This document shows positions 1 through 11,925 of a stretch of DNA of 51,909 bases, piece by piece. The DNA comes from Plantago elongata (lineage: Eukaryota > Streptophyta > Magnoliopsida > Lamiales > Plantaginaceae): NCBI GenBank assembly GCA_036897095.1, contig JAYMSP010000435.1, forward strand, positions 1-51,909. Reading direction: 5' to 3'. Made by a program: the position numbers and the translations under genes. Each line of letters begins with the position of its first letter. Position 1 is the stretch's first letter. The notes under the pieces were generated by a model. It ran no database searches, was not told the DNA's origin, and saw only the letters and a list, made by a program, of their open reading frames with translations.

Positions 1-1334
1 AGCAAGGCCCTCGAGCTTGGTACCAACGTTTTGTTGTTTTCGTTCGTACCATTGGTTTTTGCCACAGCTAGTCGGATCACTCGCTCTTCATCTACTCTCG
101 AGGAACCGACACAACATATATTCTTCTCTATGGGGACGACATTATTCTCACCGCTTACTGATACGATACGACTATCCTTCATGAAGATGCTCGATGCGGA
201 ATTTGCAATGAAGGACCTCGACCCCTTATCATATTTTTTGGGTATTTCGGTTACTCGTATAGCAGCTGGCTTGTTTCTCTCTCAGTAGAATTATGCACTC
301 ATATAATTCAGCGAGCCGGAGTCCCAATGCAAGCCGACGCTCACACCGGTCGACACCAACATCAAGCTCGGCTCTGAAGTCGGTTTGCCATGTGAGGATC
401 CGTCTCTTTACCGTTCCTTGCAGGTGCCTTGCAATACTTGACCTTCACTCGACCTGACATCTCATATGCAGTTCAACAAGTTTGCCTTTACATGCACGAT
501 TCAAGGGTCGACCACATGAATGATCTCAAACGCATCATTCAATACATACAGGGCACTAGTACTCTCGGTCTCCATCTCTACAAGACCACTGTCATCTCTC
601 TTGTCTCCTATACGGACGCCGATTGGGGAGGTTATCCCGACACTCGCCATTCTACTTCTGGCTATTATGTTTCTCCTGGAGACAATCTTATCTCTTGGTC
701 TTCTAAGATGCAACCAACGATCTCCAAATCTAGTGCTGAGGCTGAGCATCAAGGCGTTGCCAACGTCGTTTCTGAGTCTTGTTTGGCTTCACAATCTTCG
801 TCTAGAGCTACGTTGTTTGATTTCTAAAGCTACTTTGGTCTATTGCGATAATGTCTCCGCCATATATCTTTCCGGCAACCCCATGCAACATCAACGCATG
901 AAGCATATTGAGATGGACATGCATTTTGTCTGTGAAAAGGTTGCTAAATGCGAAGTTCGAATTCGTCATATTCCTTCTCGCTATCAAATAGCAGATATCT
1001 TCACGAAAGTACTTCCGCACATACCCTTTGATGATTTTCGTGACAGTCTCAGTGTCAGACTTCATCCCGCTTCGATTGCGGGGGTGTGATATACTATGTA
1101 ATCCTAGTTAGATTAGACATGACTATATATATTAGACTCATAGTTAGATTAGTATTCTCCCAATTCCCAATTAGATTAGAGATACTTATATTATATTTTG
1201 TATAGATACCTACATTATTTTATGAATAACCAATTGATTATTCAATGATCTTACAATGAGAATATTTGTACTCGGGTATGCCATTGATCTTAAACGTACA
1301 CTATTCAGTGCCTTAATTCGAGTTTAACTCAACA
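1..1334 (+). mobile_element. Ty1/Copia LTR retrotransposon, 3' end, broken fossil
   Basis: This is the 3' part of a Copia-superfamily element. Translation resembles the end of the Copia reverse transcriptase (a block reading DLDPLSYFLGI), followed by the RNase H domain with the familiar DADWGG and STSGY blocks and the ADIFTK-like end at roughly 429-1089. A purine-rich tract (GCGGGGGTG) then leads into a probable 3' LTR beginning with TG near 1085 and ending with CA near 1334; the LTR end is a guess because no partner LTR is in the window. The rest of the element lies outside the left edge. The coding part is broken, with a few breaks, and looks old rather than active. It sits upstream of the GDSL gene in the same orientation. 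Confidence 0.85.
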
Positions 1335-1748
1335 AAAGAAAGTGAAATGATGAATTTCGTGCTGCTATCAAGAATGAACTTTGAGGCGTGTGGATCCTGA
1401 TTCTTTAGCTACAAGATGAGCACATACTTGAGAGATTTTAGGGTGTTAAACTGTTATAATGGTGTGGAACCAGTGGAAAGAAAACGTACCAGTTCGATTT
1501 TCCGAATATAATAAGATTTCTAGTTCTCCGAAAGGAAGATAAATTTACTTTTACAGTACAAATGCAGGTAGCGGAGCATGGATAATGCACGTTCTGTTTC
1601 TTACCCCATAAGTAAAGACAATGTACAAGGATCCAAAATGACATTTTCCGCATGAACATAATTATTGCCTTTTTCACTTCTTTCTTCTACTTAAACAGCT
1701 CCAGTTAGTCTAAGCTACATCAATCTACTCTATTTGTATTCTTACAAT

Positions 1749-3456
1749 ATGGATCATCTTGTGAAAGTACTAGTACTGATTATTGTTAAGTTACTGTCGT
1801 CACTAGCATTAGGACAGGCCCCGGTTGCTCCACCGGTGGTTGCTCCACCGTGTGAATTTCCAGCAATTTACAACTTTGGCGACTCAAATTCAGATACCGG
1901 TGGGATATCTGCTGCCTTTTGGCCTATTACCGAGCCTCATGGAATCAATTTTTTTGGAAAGCCTGCTGGGAGGCAATGTGATGGCCGCCTTATCATAGAT
2001 TTCATTGGTATGCATGTTTGATCGTTTCGATTATTGATTTTAATGAAGTAGAAAAGGAACTGACTGGTTCATTAACTTGTAAATGTGCAGCTGAGCATTT
2101 AGACCTACCATATTTGAGTCCATATCTTGACTCACTAGGCACAAACTTTCGACATGGTGCAAACTTTGCCACTGGAGGATCAACCATTCGTAGGCCTAAT
2201 GAGACTGTCTTTGAGAATGGCATGAGCCCTTTCTCACTGGACATTCAAATAATCCACTATGACCAGTTTAAGATGCGCTCCTATGATCTGTATTGCCAAG
2301 GTAACATGAAATCAAGCAACATTTTTATTTCACCTGAAGTATGTGTATCAATATGAATTCTAATTCGCTTATTTAACATGGTCGAAAATCAGCTGGAAAT
2401 CAATTGACCAAATATAGACTTCCTAGGCCAAAGGAGTTTTCTCATGCACTATACACATTTGATATTGGCCAGCACGACCTTGCTGTTGGTCTCAGAACGC
2501 TTACTTTCTCTCAACTCCGTGCTGCGATTCCAGACATGGTTAATAAACTTGCTGCAGCTGTTACAGTAAGTTTATGACCAAAACCAAGCCTTCTTTGATA
2601 CATTCTGCCTGAATCCCTGATTGCAAAGTTTTCAAATATTTATACAAAAGTTTTAAAACTAAAAATAATAAGTGAAAGTTGCAAGCAGATATATATTAAG
2701 TCAGGCGATGTTACTAAAATGCTGCGAATCAACCTTGCAGAACTTGTATCAGTTTGGGGCAAGATCATTTTGGATTCATAACACAGGACCAATTGGATGT
2801 TTGCCAGTATCAACTATGAATGTCAGGAACCCAAGTCCTGGATATTTGGACAGATATGGGTGTATCAATGGCCACAATGCCATAGCTAGGGAGTTCAACC
2901 AGCAGCTTCTAGCTAGAGTGCGTGGATTAAGGACTGAGCTTCCACGCGCCGCTGTGACATATGTTGATATATACTCCGTGAAGTATCACTTGATCAGCAA
3001 TGCAGAAGCCTATGGTATAGTACAAATTTCTTAAAGTCAGGATTGTGAGTTAAAGTCTCTTAATAGCCACAACTAGTATAATTGATGTATTTATTTTTAG
3101 TTAAAAAAGAGCAACATGCAAGAAAACATTTCATTGTACTTGTAATATACATGAAGTTAACAATAACCAAACATTCTGCCAATTTTATGCTGTGATTTTT
3201 TTTGACAGGATTTATGGATCCCATGAAGATATGTTGTGGAGTTCACCAAAACAATGTTCATGTTGGATGTGGAAGGAGAGCAATCATAAATGGCTCTGAA
3301 GTTTTCGGCTCAGCTTGTATCGCACCAGGTTCGCACATCAGCTGGGATGGACTTCACTTCACTCAAGCTGCGAATCATTGGGTCGCAAATCACATTTTCA
3401 ACGGCTCATTCTCCAATCCTCATATTCCTATAACTCATGCATGTCATAAGCGTTGA
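1749..3456 (+). CDS. GDSL esterase/lipase (SGNH hydrolase), secreted, 387 aa
   Basis: Five exons: 1749-2007, 2091-2300, 2393-2565, 2741-3014, 3209-3456. All introns are GT-AG and the phases join into 388 codons including the stop. An upstream TTG codon is in frame, but the first ATG is at 1749. Residues 1-23 form a signal peptide (MDHLVKVLVLIIVKLLSSLA). Block I is FGDSNSDTGG with nucleophile Ser46, followed by the plant block FGKPAGRQCDGRLIIDFI. The oxyanion block GANFATGG is present. Block V is SWDGLHFTQAANH with Asp352 and His355. These features match the plant ENOD8-like/alpha-fucosidase-like GDSL branch, which is secreted or wall-located and hydrolyses ester or lipid substrates; the substrate cannot be read from sequence. 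One oddity is block III, which reads DIGQHDL where the family usually has DIGQNDL. Length is normal for the family (360-390 aa). Confidence 0.93.
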
Positions 3457-4345
3457 GAATACTAATTATGCAACTAAATGTTCTATGGTGAAATGTTTAG
3501 TCTCTAAAAAGACTTCTCTGTCTTTATGTTCATGTAACTTCCTTGAAAAGCCTTAAGAACTTAAACCTGCCATAACTCCTGGCAAATTGAACATGCATGG
3601 TTTCTATGAAATCCCAGTTCTTGAGTTTTATAGATGGTTATATCAGAATCAGAAACCAGTAAACTCATTTTTCACTTTATAATTTCGACATTAATTAATT
3701 AAGTCAGCACGGCTAGAAAACATGATTCGGGTAAGAATGTTGAAGATCAAGTGTAAGTTTATGTTTAGTTTGTGTTTAGCAAGATGAACTAATAATGCCG
3801 CTGAAACATTATACGATGAATGTTACGACTAGTTGATTAGGTGATTGGTAAATGATCATTCACCTTAATTTTGTATGTGTTAGAAAAGTGAATACGGGTT
3901 CGTTGTTTGTAGAATTGAATCCGTGTATGTACAAACTACAAACCAAAGTGAAACCATATACACAAATATTTCAAAACATTGTCAATGTCATCACACAAAG
4001 AGTACTAAAGTTGCGAGATTCTATGCGACATCTATGGTAAACGTAATTATGCATTCTGATAAATGCAATTGGTTCCGGAAAAGTGTCTTTCCGTTTCCAT
4101 TTCCATAAATTATTGCATTAACCAAATCAATTTTGAATGATTATTCAAATAATTCCAAAATGAACTCAAGTAACCAAAACTAACGAATAATTTTGTTCAA
4201 CTATATTAGTACAGTCAATCTATGGTAATTACTACTTTACCAACCTATAAATACTACACATATCCAATGATCTCAGCATCAAATACTTTTCTCAAAAAAG
4301 GAAAAAAATAAAATCAAATACTCACATTCCCAAGGTTACACAACC
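3457..4345. other. Intergenic: GDSL 3' flank and S-protein homologue promoter
   Basis: AT-rich spacer without a recognisable gene. The first 150 bases probably hold the 3' UTR of the GDSL gene. The last 100 hold the promoter and leader of the next gene. Short open frames around 3850-4110 have no family resemblance and are treated as chance. Confidence 0.6.
4246..4253 (+). promoter_or_regulatory. TATA box of the S-protein homologue gene
   Basis: TATAAATA lies 93 bases before the ATG at 4346. This is the usual plant TATA consensus at a distance that leaves a leader of about 65 nt. The call rests on motif and position only. Confidence 0.6.
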
Positions 4346-4798
4346 ATGATCACTCTTACCACGACGAAGTATGTTCTGGTCACATTTCTTGTCCTAACAG
4401 CCAACTTCTTACCACAAGTAAAAGCATTTTGTTTGTTCGGTAAAAAACACATACATGTCGTTAACTACCTCGACCCCGATCATATGAAACTCCGTTGCCA
4501 ATCTAGAGACACTGATTTAGGCACTCATGATCTAGCCCCAGCTGGTGATTTTAGCTGGAATTTTTGTAGATCTTTGTTCGGCACTTTGTTCTTTTGTCAC
4601 TTGTATTGGGGTACGAAAGATGTTAGTTTCGACGTCTATAATATGCTTATGGATAAGAAATGTACACTTGATGGGCACTGTTACTGGGTTGCAAAGACCG
4701 ATGGAATTTACTTTGGTGGTGGTTATCATCCGGATCGATTGGTGAAAATGTATAATTGGGTTGATCATGGGATTCAGACTTTTAACACTAGTTCTTGA
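4346..4798 (+). CDS. S-protein homologue (plant self-incompatibility S1 family), 150 aa
   Basis: Intron-less secreted small protein, as is normal for this family. Residues 1-27 are a hydrophobic signal peptide ending near VKA. The mature part starts at the Phe-Cys around residue 28 and shows the family pattern: a beta-strand block HIHVVNYL, then LRCQSRDTDLGTHDLAP (family C-x-S-x-D-D-LG-x-H), then FSWNFCRSLFGTLFFCHLYW (family FxFxxNxxGxTLFxC), then the C-terminal KKCTLDGHCYWVAKTDGIYF. Cysteine spacing agrees with the predicted beta-sandwich with disulphides. The founder, poppy PrsS, is a stigma ligand for pollen self-incompatibility, but most SPH genes are tissue-restricted secreted proteins of unknown role, so a self-incompatibility role is not implied. 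A TATA box lies 93 bases upstream. Confidence 0.92.
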   Translation: MITLTTTKYVLVTFLVLTANFLPQVKAFCLFGKKHIHVVNYLDPDHMKLRCQSRDTDLGTHDLAPAGDFSWNFCRSLFGTLFFCHLYWGTKDVSFDVYNMLMDKKCTLDGHCYWVAKTDGIYFGGGYHPDRLVKMYNWVDHGIQTFNTSS

Positions 4799-5466
4799 GT
4801 GTCTCGTAGGGCGTAAAGTATGCCGGTATCCAGTTGGAAAAGTATTATGTAAAAACGGTTGTCTGGTTTTCTGTACTTCTTCTATTTTATACAGTCTGAA
4901 TTGTATTTCTTCCATCGTAGTATCTGGTTTAACTAGTCTATTTTCTGAATCATTGGTAGCCAGTATATCAGATTACCAGTAAAGTGGACTAAGTTCTTGG
5001 ATTTAATGGCTTGTTGAAATCTTGTTATCATGCTCTGAAATCTGGTAAATCAAGCCTGAGAGTTACACTACACTCAAAAGTTTTTAGTAGGATATATTTC
5101 CTAATGTCAATACTCATTACTCAATATAGTTCTCGATTTAACATGACATTATGCAATTGATGAAATTCAATTACGTACGCCAATAAAGATGAATTGCAGT
5201 ATTCAATCTCATGTCGAAACTCTGGGAAAAATCTTTCAATAAATATACATATAAATAGGTACATAGTGGTTACACAGTGCAATTGCGCTCAACACTATAA
5301 GCTACTACTATTATTACAAGATACTCCTCAGATTGCAGAAAAATGGAAAACGCAAGTTTGGTGCTACACTTTATAATTGACACTAAGTGTTCATCATTCT
5401 ATTTGTTATGGAACTTATACGTTAGGCTGAGGAACATTAACTCTTTACACTTCCAGCAAAACAGCA
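4799..5466. other. Intergenic between convergent genes
   Basis: Holds the 3' regions of the S-protein homologue (+) and SGF29 (-), which converge here. No further gene or repeat was recognised. Confidence 0.6.
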
Positions 5467-8400
5467 TCACTGGCGGTAATTCTCAGGAAGGGGGACAACC
5501 CGGTGAAAGGGCACTGACCTTTGAGGCAAAGATCCATCCTCTTCATCGTCGTCAAATTCCAAAATGAAACTGTATCAAACCCAAAAAACTCAGATTCTTT
5601 CTAGTACTGATGTCATAATGTTAAGAAAGCAAGTTGAAAAGTAAAACTGCTTACTCGTCTGCCTTCCTCTACACCATACAAATCACGATGAGCCATGCAG
5701 CACAAGTAATTAGTTAGTAATCAATTAATTAAGCTGTATTTGCAACTTGACAAGTAATCGGTAATACCTTCCGCCCTTGGACAACAGTTGCTTTATATAG
5801 TGCCGTGGTTTCCGGATAAACTGCCAGGACATGTCTTCCAGGAGGAAAATCATGGGCACTGGAGGGATCAGTCCGCTTAGGAAAAGGAATGATGTGTGAC
5901 ACATGCAGCTTGTATTTTCTGAATGTAGCATGAGAATACTATTACATACCCACCAACTTAAAAGTGATTAACAAACAAGATCTTTCAGAACATCGAAAGA
6001 ATAAACATTTCCCATCATACAAGTAAATCCAAATGTTTAGGATATCTAGATCATTCAGACTTGACTGGCATATGCTCCAAATGAAGAACATCATGTAGAA
6101 TTTAAACTCATCGTATACTACTCAGAAAGTGTTGAAAACGTCTACTGCTAGTAAATTGAATGTAAAGTGTTTTATGGATGTAATTCTCATGACATATCAT
6201 ATGTGCTGCCTTATTTGGGCAGTGCAACAAATTAACGTATTTAAGGAGGCATGAGAATCAGAAGAGGAAAATAATATACTAGAACTAACTCACTATGAAT
6301 AACAAATTAACTCGTAGGGAAGTAGAAAGACAAATTTAAATCACAGAAGAGAGAAGACAGTACAAACCTCTGACCACTGCTCTCCTCATCGTCTCCCGGT
6401 TCTTCATCCAGGACTTCAACTCTACATTAGAAGAAAGAGAGAACAAATAAAGATGGTAAATTTTCCAGTTAATTGACCATCATGTACTACTGTTTAAAAC
6501 TTTTAAAGATTTCTCAGTTTCTTTGACATGAATACAGAAGAGCATGTCAATGAAGGTCTCTAGAATTAAGAAAAAGCACTTACTCTTTTGTATCCTTGTC
6601 AACATTGATTACTTTAACAACAAACCACTCATCCTTAGCAGCATCATCTAAGGTGACCCTTGCTGCTACCTGAATTAATGTGGAAGGAGAGAGCATGCGC
6701 ACAGTTAAAATCAGTAGGAGATCATGTATATGATAATCGTGCATTGATAAATCATTGGAGCTGAAAGCATACTTGTTCGCCCTTCATATTTGCAAATGCC
6801 TCCAATTGATTTAGTTGAGCTCGCTGGGCAGGAGACATTCTAGGGATATCTGAATCGGCCTTTCTCTTCTTATTGTTTTCTACAACAAGTAAAATTTCAA
6901 GGTCAGATATAAAAAGTAGAATCAAGCTCCATGGTCAAAAAATTCCAAAGATGAATTAATTATCACTACATTTTATGCATAGTTTTCATGTAATACAAGA
7001 TCATGTTGTTTTACGTGCTAAACTTATTAAGTATCACAATCCAATATATGCCTTGATAGATCATACTATTAGACAGAATATGGTCAGAAAATCATGTAAT
7101 GTAATTATCATATAAGCAAGAAACAATACTCTATCAATGTACACATATTGCAGGCACAGACCATTTCTCCTGCGCTGTTGGGCTGTTCCATGCGGTATTA
7201 ATCCATCCAACTGTCCTAACAATTGATTGGCGACGCTGCAAAGAAAGAACATCACTGAGAGCTATGCATAGACATCAATATTTCGAAGTTATCAAGATAA
7301 GGAGATCATGGTGGTGTACACACTAGTACAAACATATGCCATATTGAGTGCATGGTTGTTGGCTTGTTGCATCTGTGCCTTTTTGCATTCGAGTATTATG
7401 TATGTGAGCTTAGATGAGAGTGAGACACTAAATTCACTAGTTTCTTTGAATTCTATCATAAAAAATGCAGAAAAAGTTCTGCCTAATGAATTTTCAACAA
7501 AAAGAGAAAAATGAAGTACAATAGTGACATACACCACTTCATTCTCAGACATCTCTTTGGCTTGAGTGTATAAGATCTTGAGCCTCGCCAATGATGTGTC
7601 ACCAGGTTTTTCTACCACCTCTGGAGCTGCATTCAGGAGCCATTGAAAATTTTCTTTCAGAAGTCATAAGGTGAAAATTTGAATTTAAAAAGCAAAAGAG
7701 AAAAGCAAGTTTCTATGATACTGCATTTAATAGCCCTTGCAAGCCTAAGTAAATTAAAGATGCATCAAGAATGATAATATATAGATCAAAGATTTACTGG
7801 CTAAAAAGATTTGCAAACAATCACCCACCGTTGCCATAAGCATTTCAGAATGGAAAAAAAGACACAGAAAACAGAGTAAACTTTAAACATGGAACGGTTG
7901 CAGACGTGGTGCAACATTTATTACCATGCAATAAGGACAAAGAAAAAGGTTCATGGAATTCCCTTTCCCAGCTTAATCTGGAAAAATATAGAATATCACC
8001 AATACAAAGCCAAAAAATTTAAGACATGCTGATACAAGAATGTCAAACTACATTATTCAATTCATTTCCTAAACCATTGAAACATCCTGCATTTGACAAC
8101 ATATGCAAACAAAGTGGTACTCCACCGAGAACTATCATAATGCCTCTAACTAACAACCACAAATCTCCAGATACAGCCAATTACCTACCAACTCTAGATT
8201 TCCCAAATCCTCGCGGATAGCATACTATATCTCATTATCTCTACTTTCTAAGCTTTCCTTTGACACTGATTCACTCCATCAAATACACAAAGCCACCAAA
8301 ATCCAGTACACACAACCTAAAAAATCGTAGCTTTCAAATGTATGCAATGCATTAACCAAATTTCATCACGATTCACAACCCAGTTAACTCCGATTTCCAT

Positions 8401-8824
8401 AAATGAATAGTCTTTCACCATTTTATACATCTAACTCCACATACACCAGCAATCATTTCAATTTTCAACAAATGTACATTACCAAGTGATCTCATCAAAC
8501 CAAATCGTTAACCTAATAAACTACCGGATCAAATACTCACCACTTATATCATTAACTCCTCCTCAACCGTTTCAATTATAATAAAAAAATCACATTATCA
8601 TTAATCATTACTCAACTAAATGTCTAAATCACAAACTTTGACAATTCACGAAAAATAAGGAACAAAATCAAGAATACGATCATACAACACAGTGAAATAG
8701 ACTCACTGGTCTGTAGCTTCTTGTGCATCTTATGGATCTCCATAAGCACTTCTTCCTGCTCTTTCCTCAGCCGATCGAGCTCCTTCGAGTTGTCCATTAT
8801 TCCGGCAGCGTCCGGAGACGACAT
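5467..8824 (-). CDS. SGF29: SGF29, SAGA-associated tandem-Tudor protein, 266 aa
   Basis: Nine exons on the minus strand: 8824-8707, 7626-7533, 7235-7162, 6879-6773, 6669-6584, 6421-6368, 5918-5768, 5668-5655, 5569-5467. All introns are GT-AG and the phases give 267 codons including the stop. The protein starts MSSPDAAGIMDNSKELDRLR and matches Arabidopsis SGF29a from memory over its whole length. Residues 1-90 form a coiled coil (KELDRLRKEQEEVLMEIHKM). A basic stretch NNKKRK follows near residue 97. The C-terminal half is the tandem Tudor-like domain, with VAARV, DEWFVVKV, the acidic EVLDEEPGDDEE, the aromatic H3K4me-binding motif YPETTALYKATV, and LEFDDDEEDG. In the family this protein reads H3K4me2/3 and helps anchor the SAGA acetyltransferase complex in the nucleus. 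Exon 8 is only 14 nt. Intron 1 is 1.08 kb. The frame is open upstream of 8824 but has no earlier ATG. Confidence 0.93.
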
Positions 8825-11800
8825 CGTTTCTGGTTGATCAGCGTTTGACAACAGTATCGGACAAAGGTTCTGAAATTGGCGTTTTTTTTTTTCGAGGAAG
8901 AAAGGAATCGGAATGGTAATTAATTTGGAAAGCTATTTTATATGGTTTTGAAATAAGGTGAAAAGGAGATATTTTGGATGAAGAAGTGTATGCTATAAAT
9001 GTGTGTTTTTTTCTGGTCAATGTGGAATTTTCGATGGTTTTCAATTCGGAAAGGAGACAATATGCGGTTGAGATTGTTAGTTGGGCTGTGGGAGTTGATC
9101 GAGTAGCAGGTGGATGCCACGTGTATAAGTCGGGCGGGTAGATCAAGTCGCAGATACGGAGGTGGCGAACTTATTGGAATATTAGTAGAATATTTATAAT
9201 CGAATAAGTTATGTTTTATTTAACTCACTTTTTTATTTTATACGAAACAATCGCATGTATAAATGACCTAAAATTATATATTTATTGCTTTAAATTTAGA
9301 CTTAATATTCTTGACGATAATGTATTAAATATTTTATGTTTATTTTTCCCCTTAAAGTTGGACAATATGCCTAGAGCATGATGAAGTCAAATTTTAAGCT
9401 CGGAGTGCAAAGTTTGTATGAAATTGGGAAATTATATGATTATATATCCCAGCTCAAAAAATGACCCCGGTAGATGAAATGTTTGAAAAAAAAAAACGAT
9501 CTAAAACAGTATCATATCGACCTGAAACTGTATCATTGTGTATAAATAATACAATTTTCACACCTAAGACTGTATATCGTTAAAATTGTATATTTAGTGT
9601 GACGATATACAATTCTTTTATTGTATCATATAATGTCTATGCAAATAATACATCGATCAGTTTTTGAAAACAAATTCCAACACGTTACCGGTGGCTCGTC
9701 ATTTTTCTCGAGGCCTCAACTATCTAATCAGGTCAAGGTAAGTCTTGAGTCGGTATGGACTTGGACCATTTGAGTTTAGGTCGGGTCTAGGCCCATTGTC
9801 TCTTTGGAAGATTTATAGTTTGTAACTATAAATCCTGGTCCAGTGATAAGGGAATGGACTAAGATCAGCCCAAATATGTGACTACTCAAAATCAAAAGGA
9901 TCCGAAATGGCCGGCAAACAACGACAAAATTTAAAAAACAGGTGACAACTGCTAAACTGGTGCTAAATTTTAAAAAATGGCAGATCATTGTTAACTCATA
10001 AGCTTAATCAGCTAAAGTTAAGAGGAAAGTTATGCCATAAGCTAAAATTTAAGAGCTTATAGACGGAAGCCAATCAAAAGAGCATCGATCAGTATCCCTA
10101 TAGGAGATGGCCTATTTATGTCTTATGAATTAATGATCGTGGGACCAACTTATGTGTCATTTAACTAACCTAAATGTTATGTATAAAATGGGAGTTTTTG
10201 GTTTTTATCAAGAGTTAGAGTTTTACTACATAAATTCAACTTAAGTTCTAAATTAAATGTTTTGAATAATGTTTCGATCTAATTTGAGTCGGGCATTTGA
10301 TTTTAAATGAACTAACACTTTCAACTATTGAAAATCATATAAATCCTCTATAAAAAGATATTTTTAAACTGTTTTGATTCTAATTTAAGTACAGTTCAAG
10401 CAACACTATGTTATTTATTCCATAAGCTTTTACTTACATTAAATTAGAGTCTGAAACTCGTAATGTACACATGCCATATGGAAAGAATTCATCCATTTTT
10501 TATAAAAATTGGCCCCCAACATACATTTTTAACAAAGGGTTGTTGTAAGAAATACAACATTTATGTTATCTTGACAATCTTTATGAACCATGGTTTCTAA
10601 AACATTGTGTAGTGTTTACATTTATACTTATTTATATAATGTTAATTATACGATATAAAAGTATAATAATCTTATTAAAAAAATTAATGTTCATCATATG
10701 ACATACCATCCAAAGCAAAGCCACTTAAGAACCAAGTCCAATGTGATGCCAAAGGCCCATCCCTACCCTGGCGCATTTAGTTAATCCTTAAGTAAGTTAT
10801 AAGCACAAAATATATACTCACGTCTAATTTTATCCTAACCTTTAAAGTTAAAGCACTTATAGAAGATAATACATCTAGACGCCATCGTAGCATTCGAATT
10901 GATAATATGCAATCACATCTCCTCCACATCTTCTTGCTCGCAAGTTACCTCTACTGTAGTAAAACCACTACAGTCTGAATTTAGCATCACAAATGCAAAT
11001 ATGGCCTTTTCCATATCATTTATTATTATGAATTGTCATTGTCCAGAGGTCACGGATTCAATTCTCCAAAATAATGAGTTTATTTTATATATATAAAATG
11101 GTAATTTGAATTTAATAAATAATAATTAATTTTAACATATTCAATTATATAATTGTAATAATGTATAAATGAAATTATCAACACCCTATAAATAGACTTG
11201 TTAAATCTTTGAATTAATTTTAATTCTCATCGCCAGTGGAACCCACCTGGTAATCCAGTCTTGTTCCTCCACCATCATTATTCGTCAAAACAAACACAGC
11301 AAAGAACACACATTTTATTGCAATTAATTAACCAACCTCCAATAATTGCAGCCATTTCCCACAACAATTGCATCTCCTTTCTCCATCACCTTCTCTAAAT
11401 TCTGTCCCTTTAACTACTATTGCTCCTCTTCACTTCACCACCTCAATCTTCTTCAAAACCTTGGACCACAGACACAATCAAAACCTGGGTGGTCCAGTCA
11501 ATCTGTTTGTAAAAGGTGGCTCCATCAGATTCTGATTCTAAAGGTACTTTATTTTCATGCCGAATCTTGAATCCTGAACTGGGTTTTAATTGTATATGTA
11601 TGTTGGAATGTAAAATTTGTTTCTTGATTTATGCTTTGCATTTCATCTTTGAACTAGTCATACTCACATATCAAGGATTTTTTAATTTTTTTAATATTTT
11701 CTATGCATTACTTGATGAACTTGAATTGGGATTTGAATTTCACACTCGGTTTTTATTTGCTTTGATTTAAGCTATTAACTAAGTACTAATAACTTGTTAG

Positions 11801-11925
11801 GATTTTTTAGAAGAAACTATTGTTAGACTTCATTGGATCGATTGGGAACTGACTGATACTAATATCTCAGAGTGAAACTAGCTATAGCTGATTTCAGCGA
11901 TTCGGAGCAAGGATTGTAAATAGAA
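8825..11925. other. Intergenic between divergent SGF29 and DUF707 genes
   Basis: About 3.1 kb. The right part of 8825-9150 is the SGF29 leader and promoter; 11187-11925 is the promoter and leader of the DUF707 gene, probably with a leader intron starting near 11543 (AAAG followed by GTACTT). The middle is AT-rich with scattered short inverted repeats (for example TGTATATCGT and its complement near 9571-9611) and no gene. A tRNA-type B-box-like string at 11047-11060 lacks an A box. Confidence 0.5.
11187..11194 (+). promoter_or_regulatory. TATA box, probable DUF707 promoter
   Basis: TATAAATA about 740 bases before the start codon. The distance fits a long, probably spliced 5' leader; CT-rich sequence follows from about 11230 onward. 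Motif-only evidence. Confidence 0.45.

Noticed and set aside
9571-9611. Inverted repeat TGTATATCGT with its complement 20 bases on
   Set aside because: Single AT-rich hairpin without repeats or target duplications; expected by chance in such DNA.
10999-11110. tRNA B-box-like string (GGTCACGGATTCAATTC) suggesting a SINE or tRNA
   Set aside because: No A box, no cloverleaf and no target duplication found.
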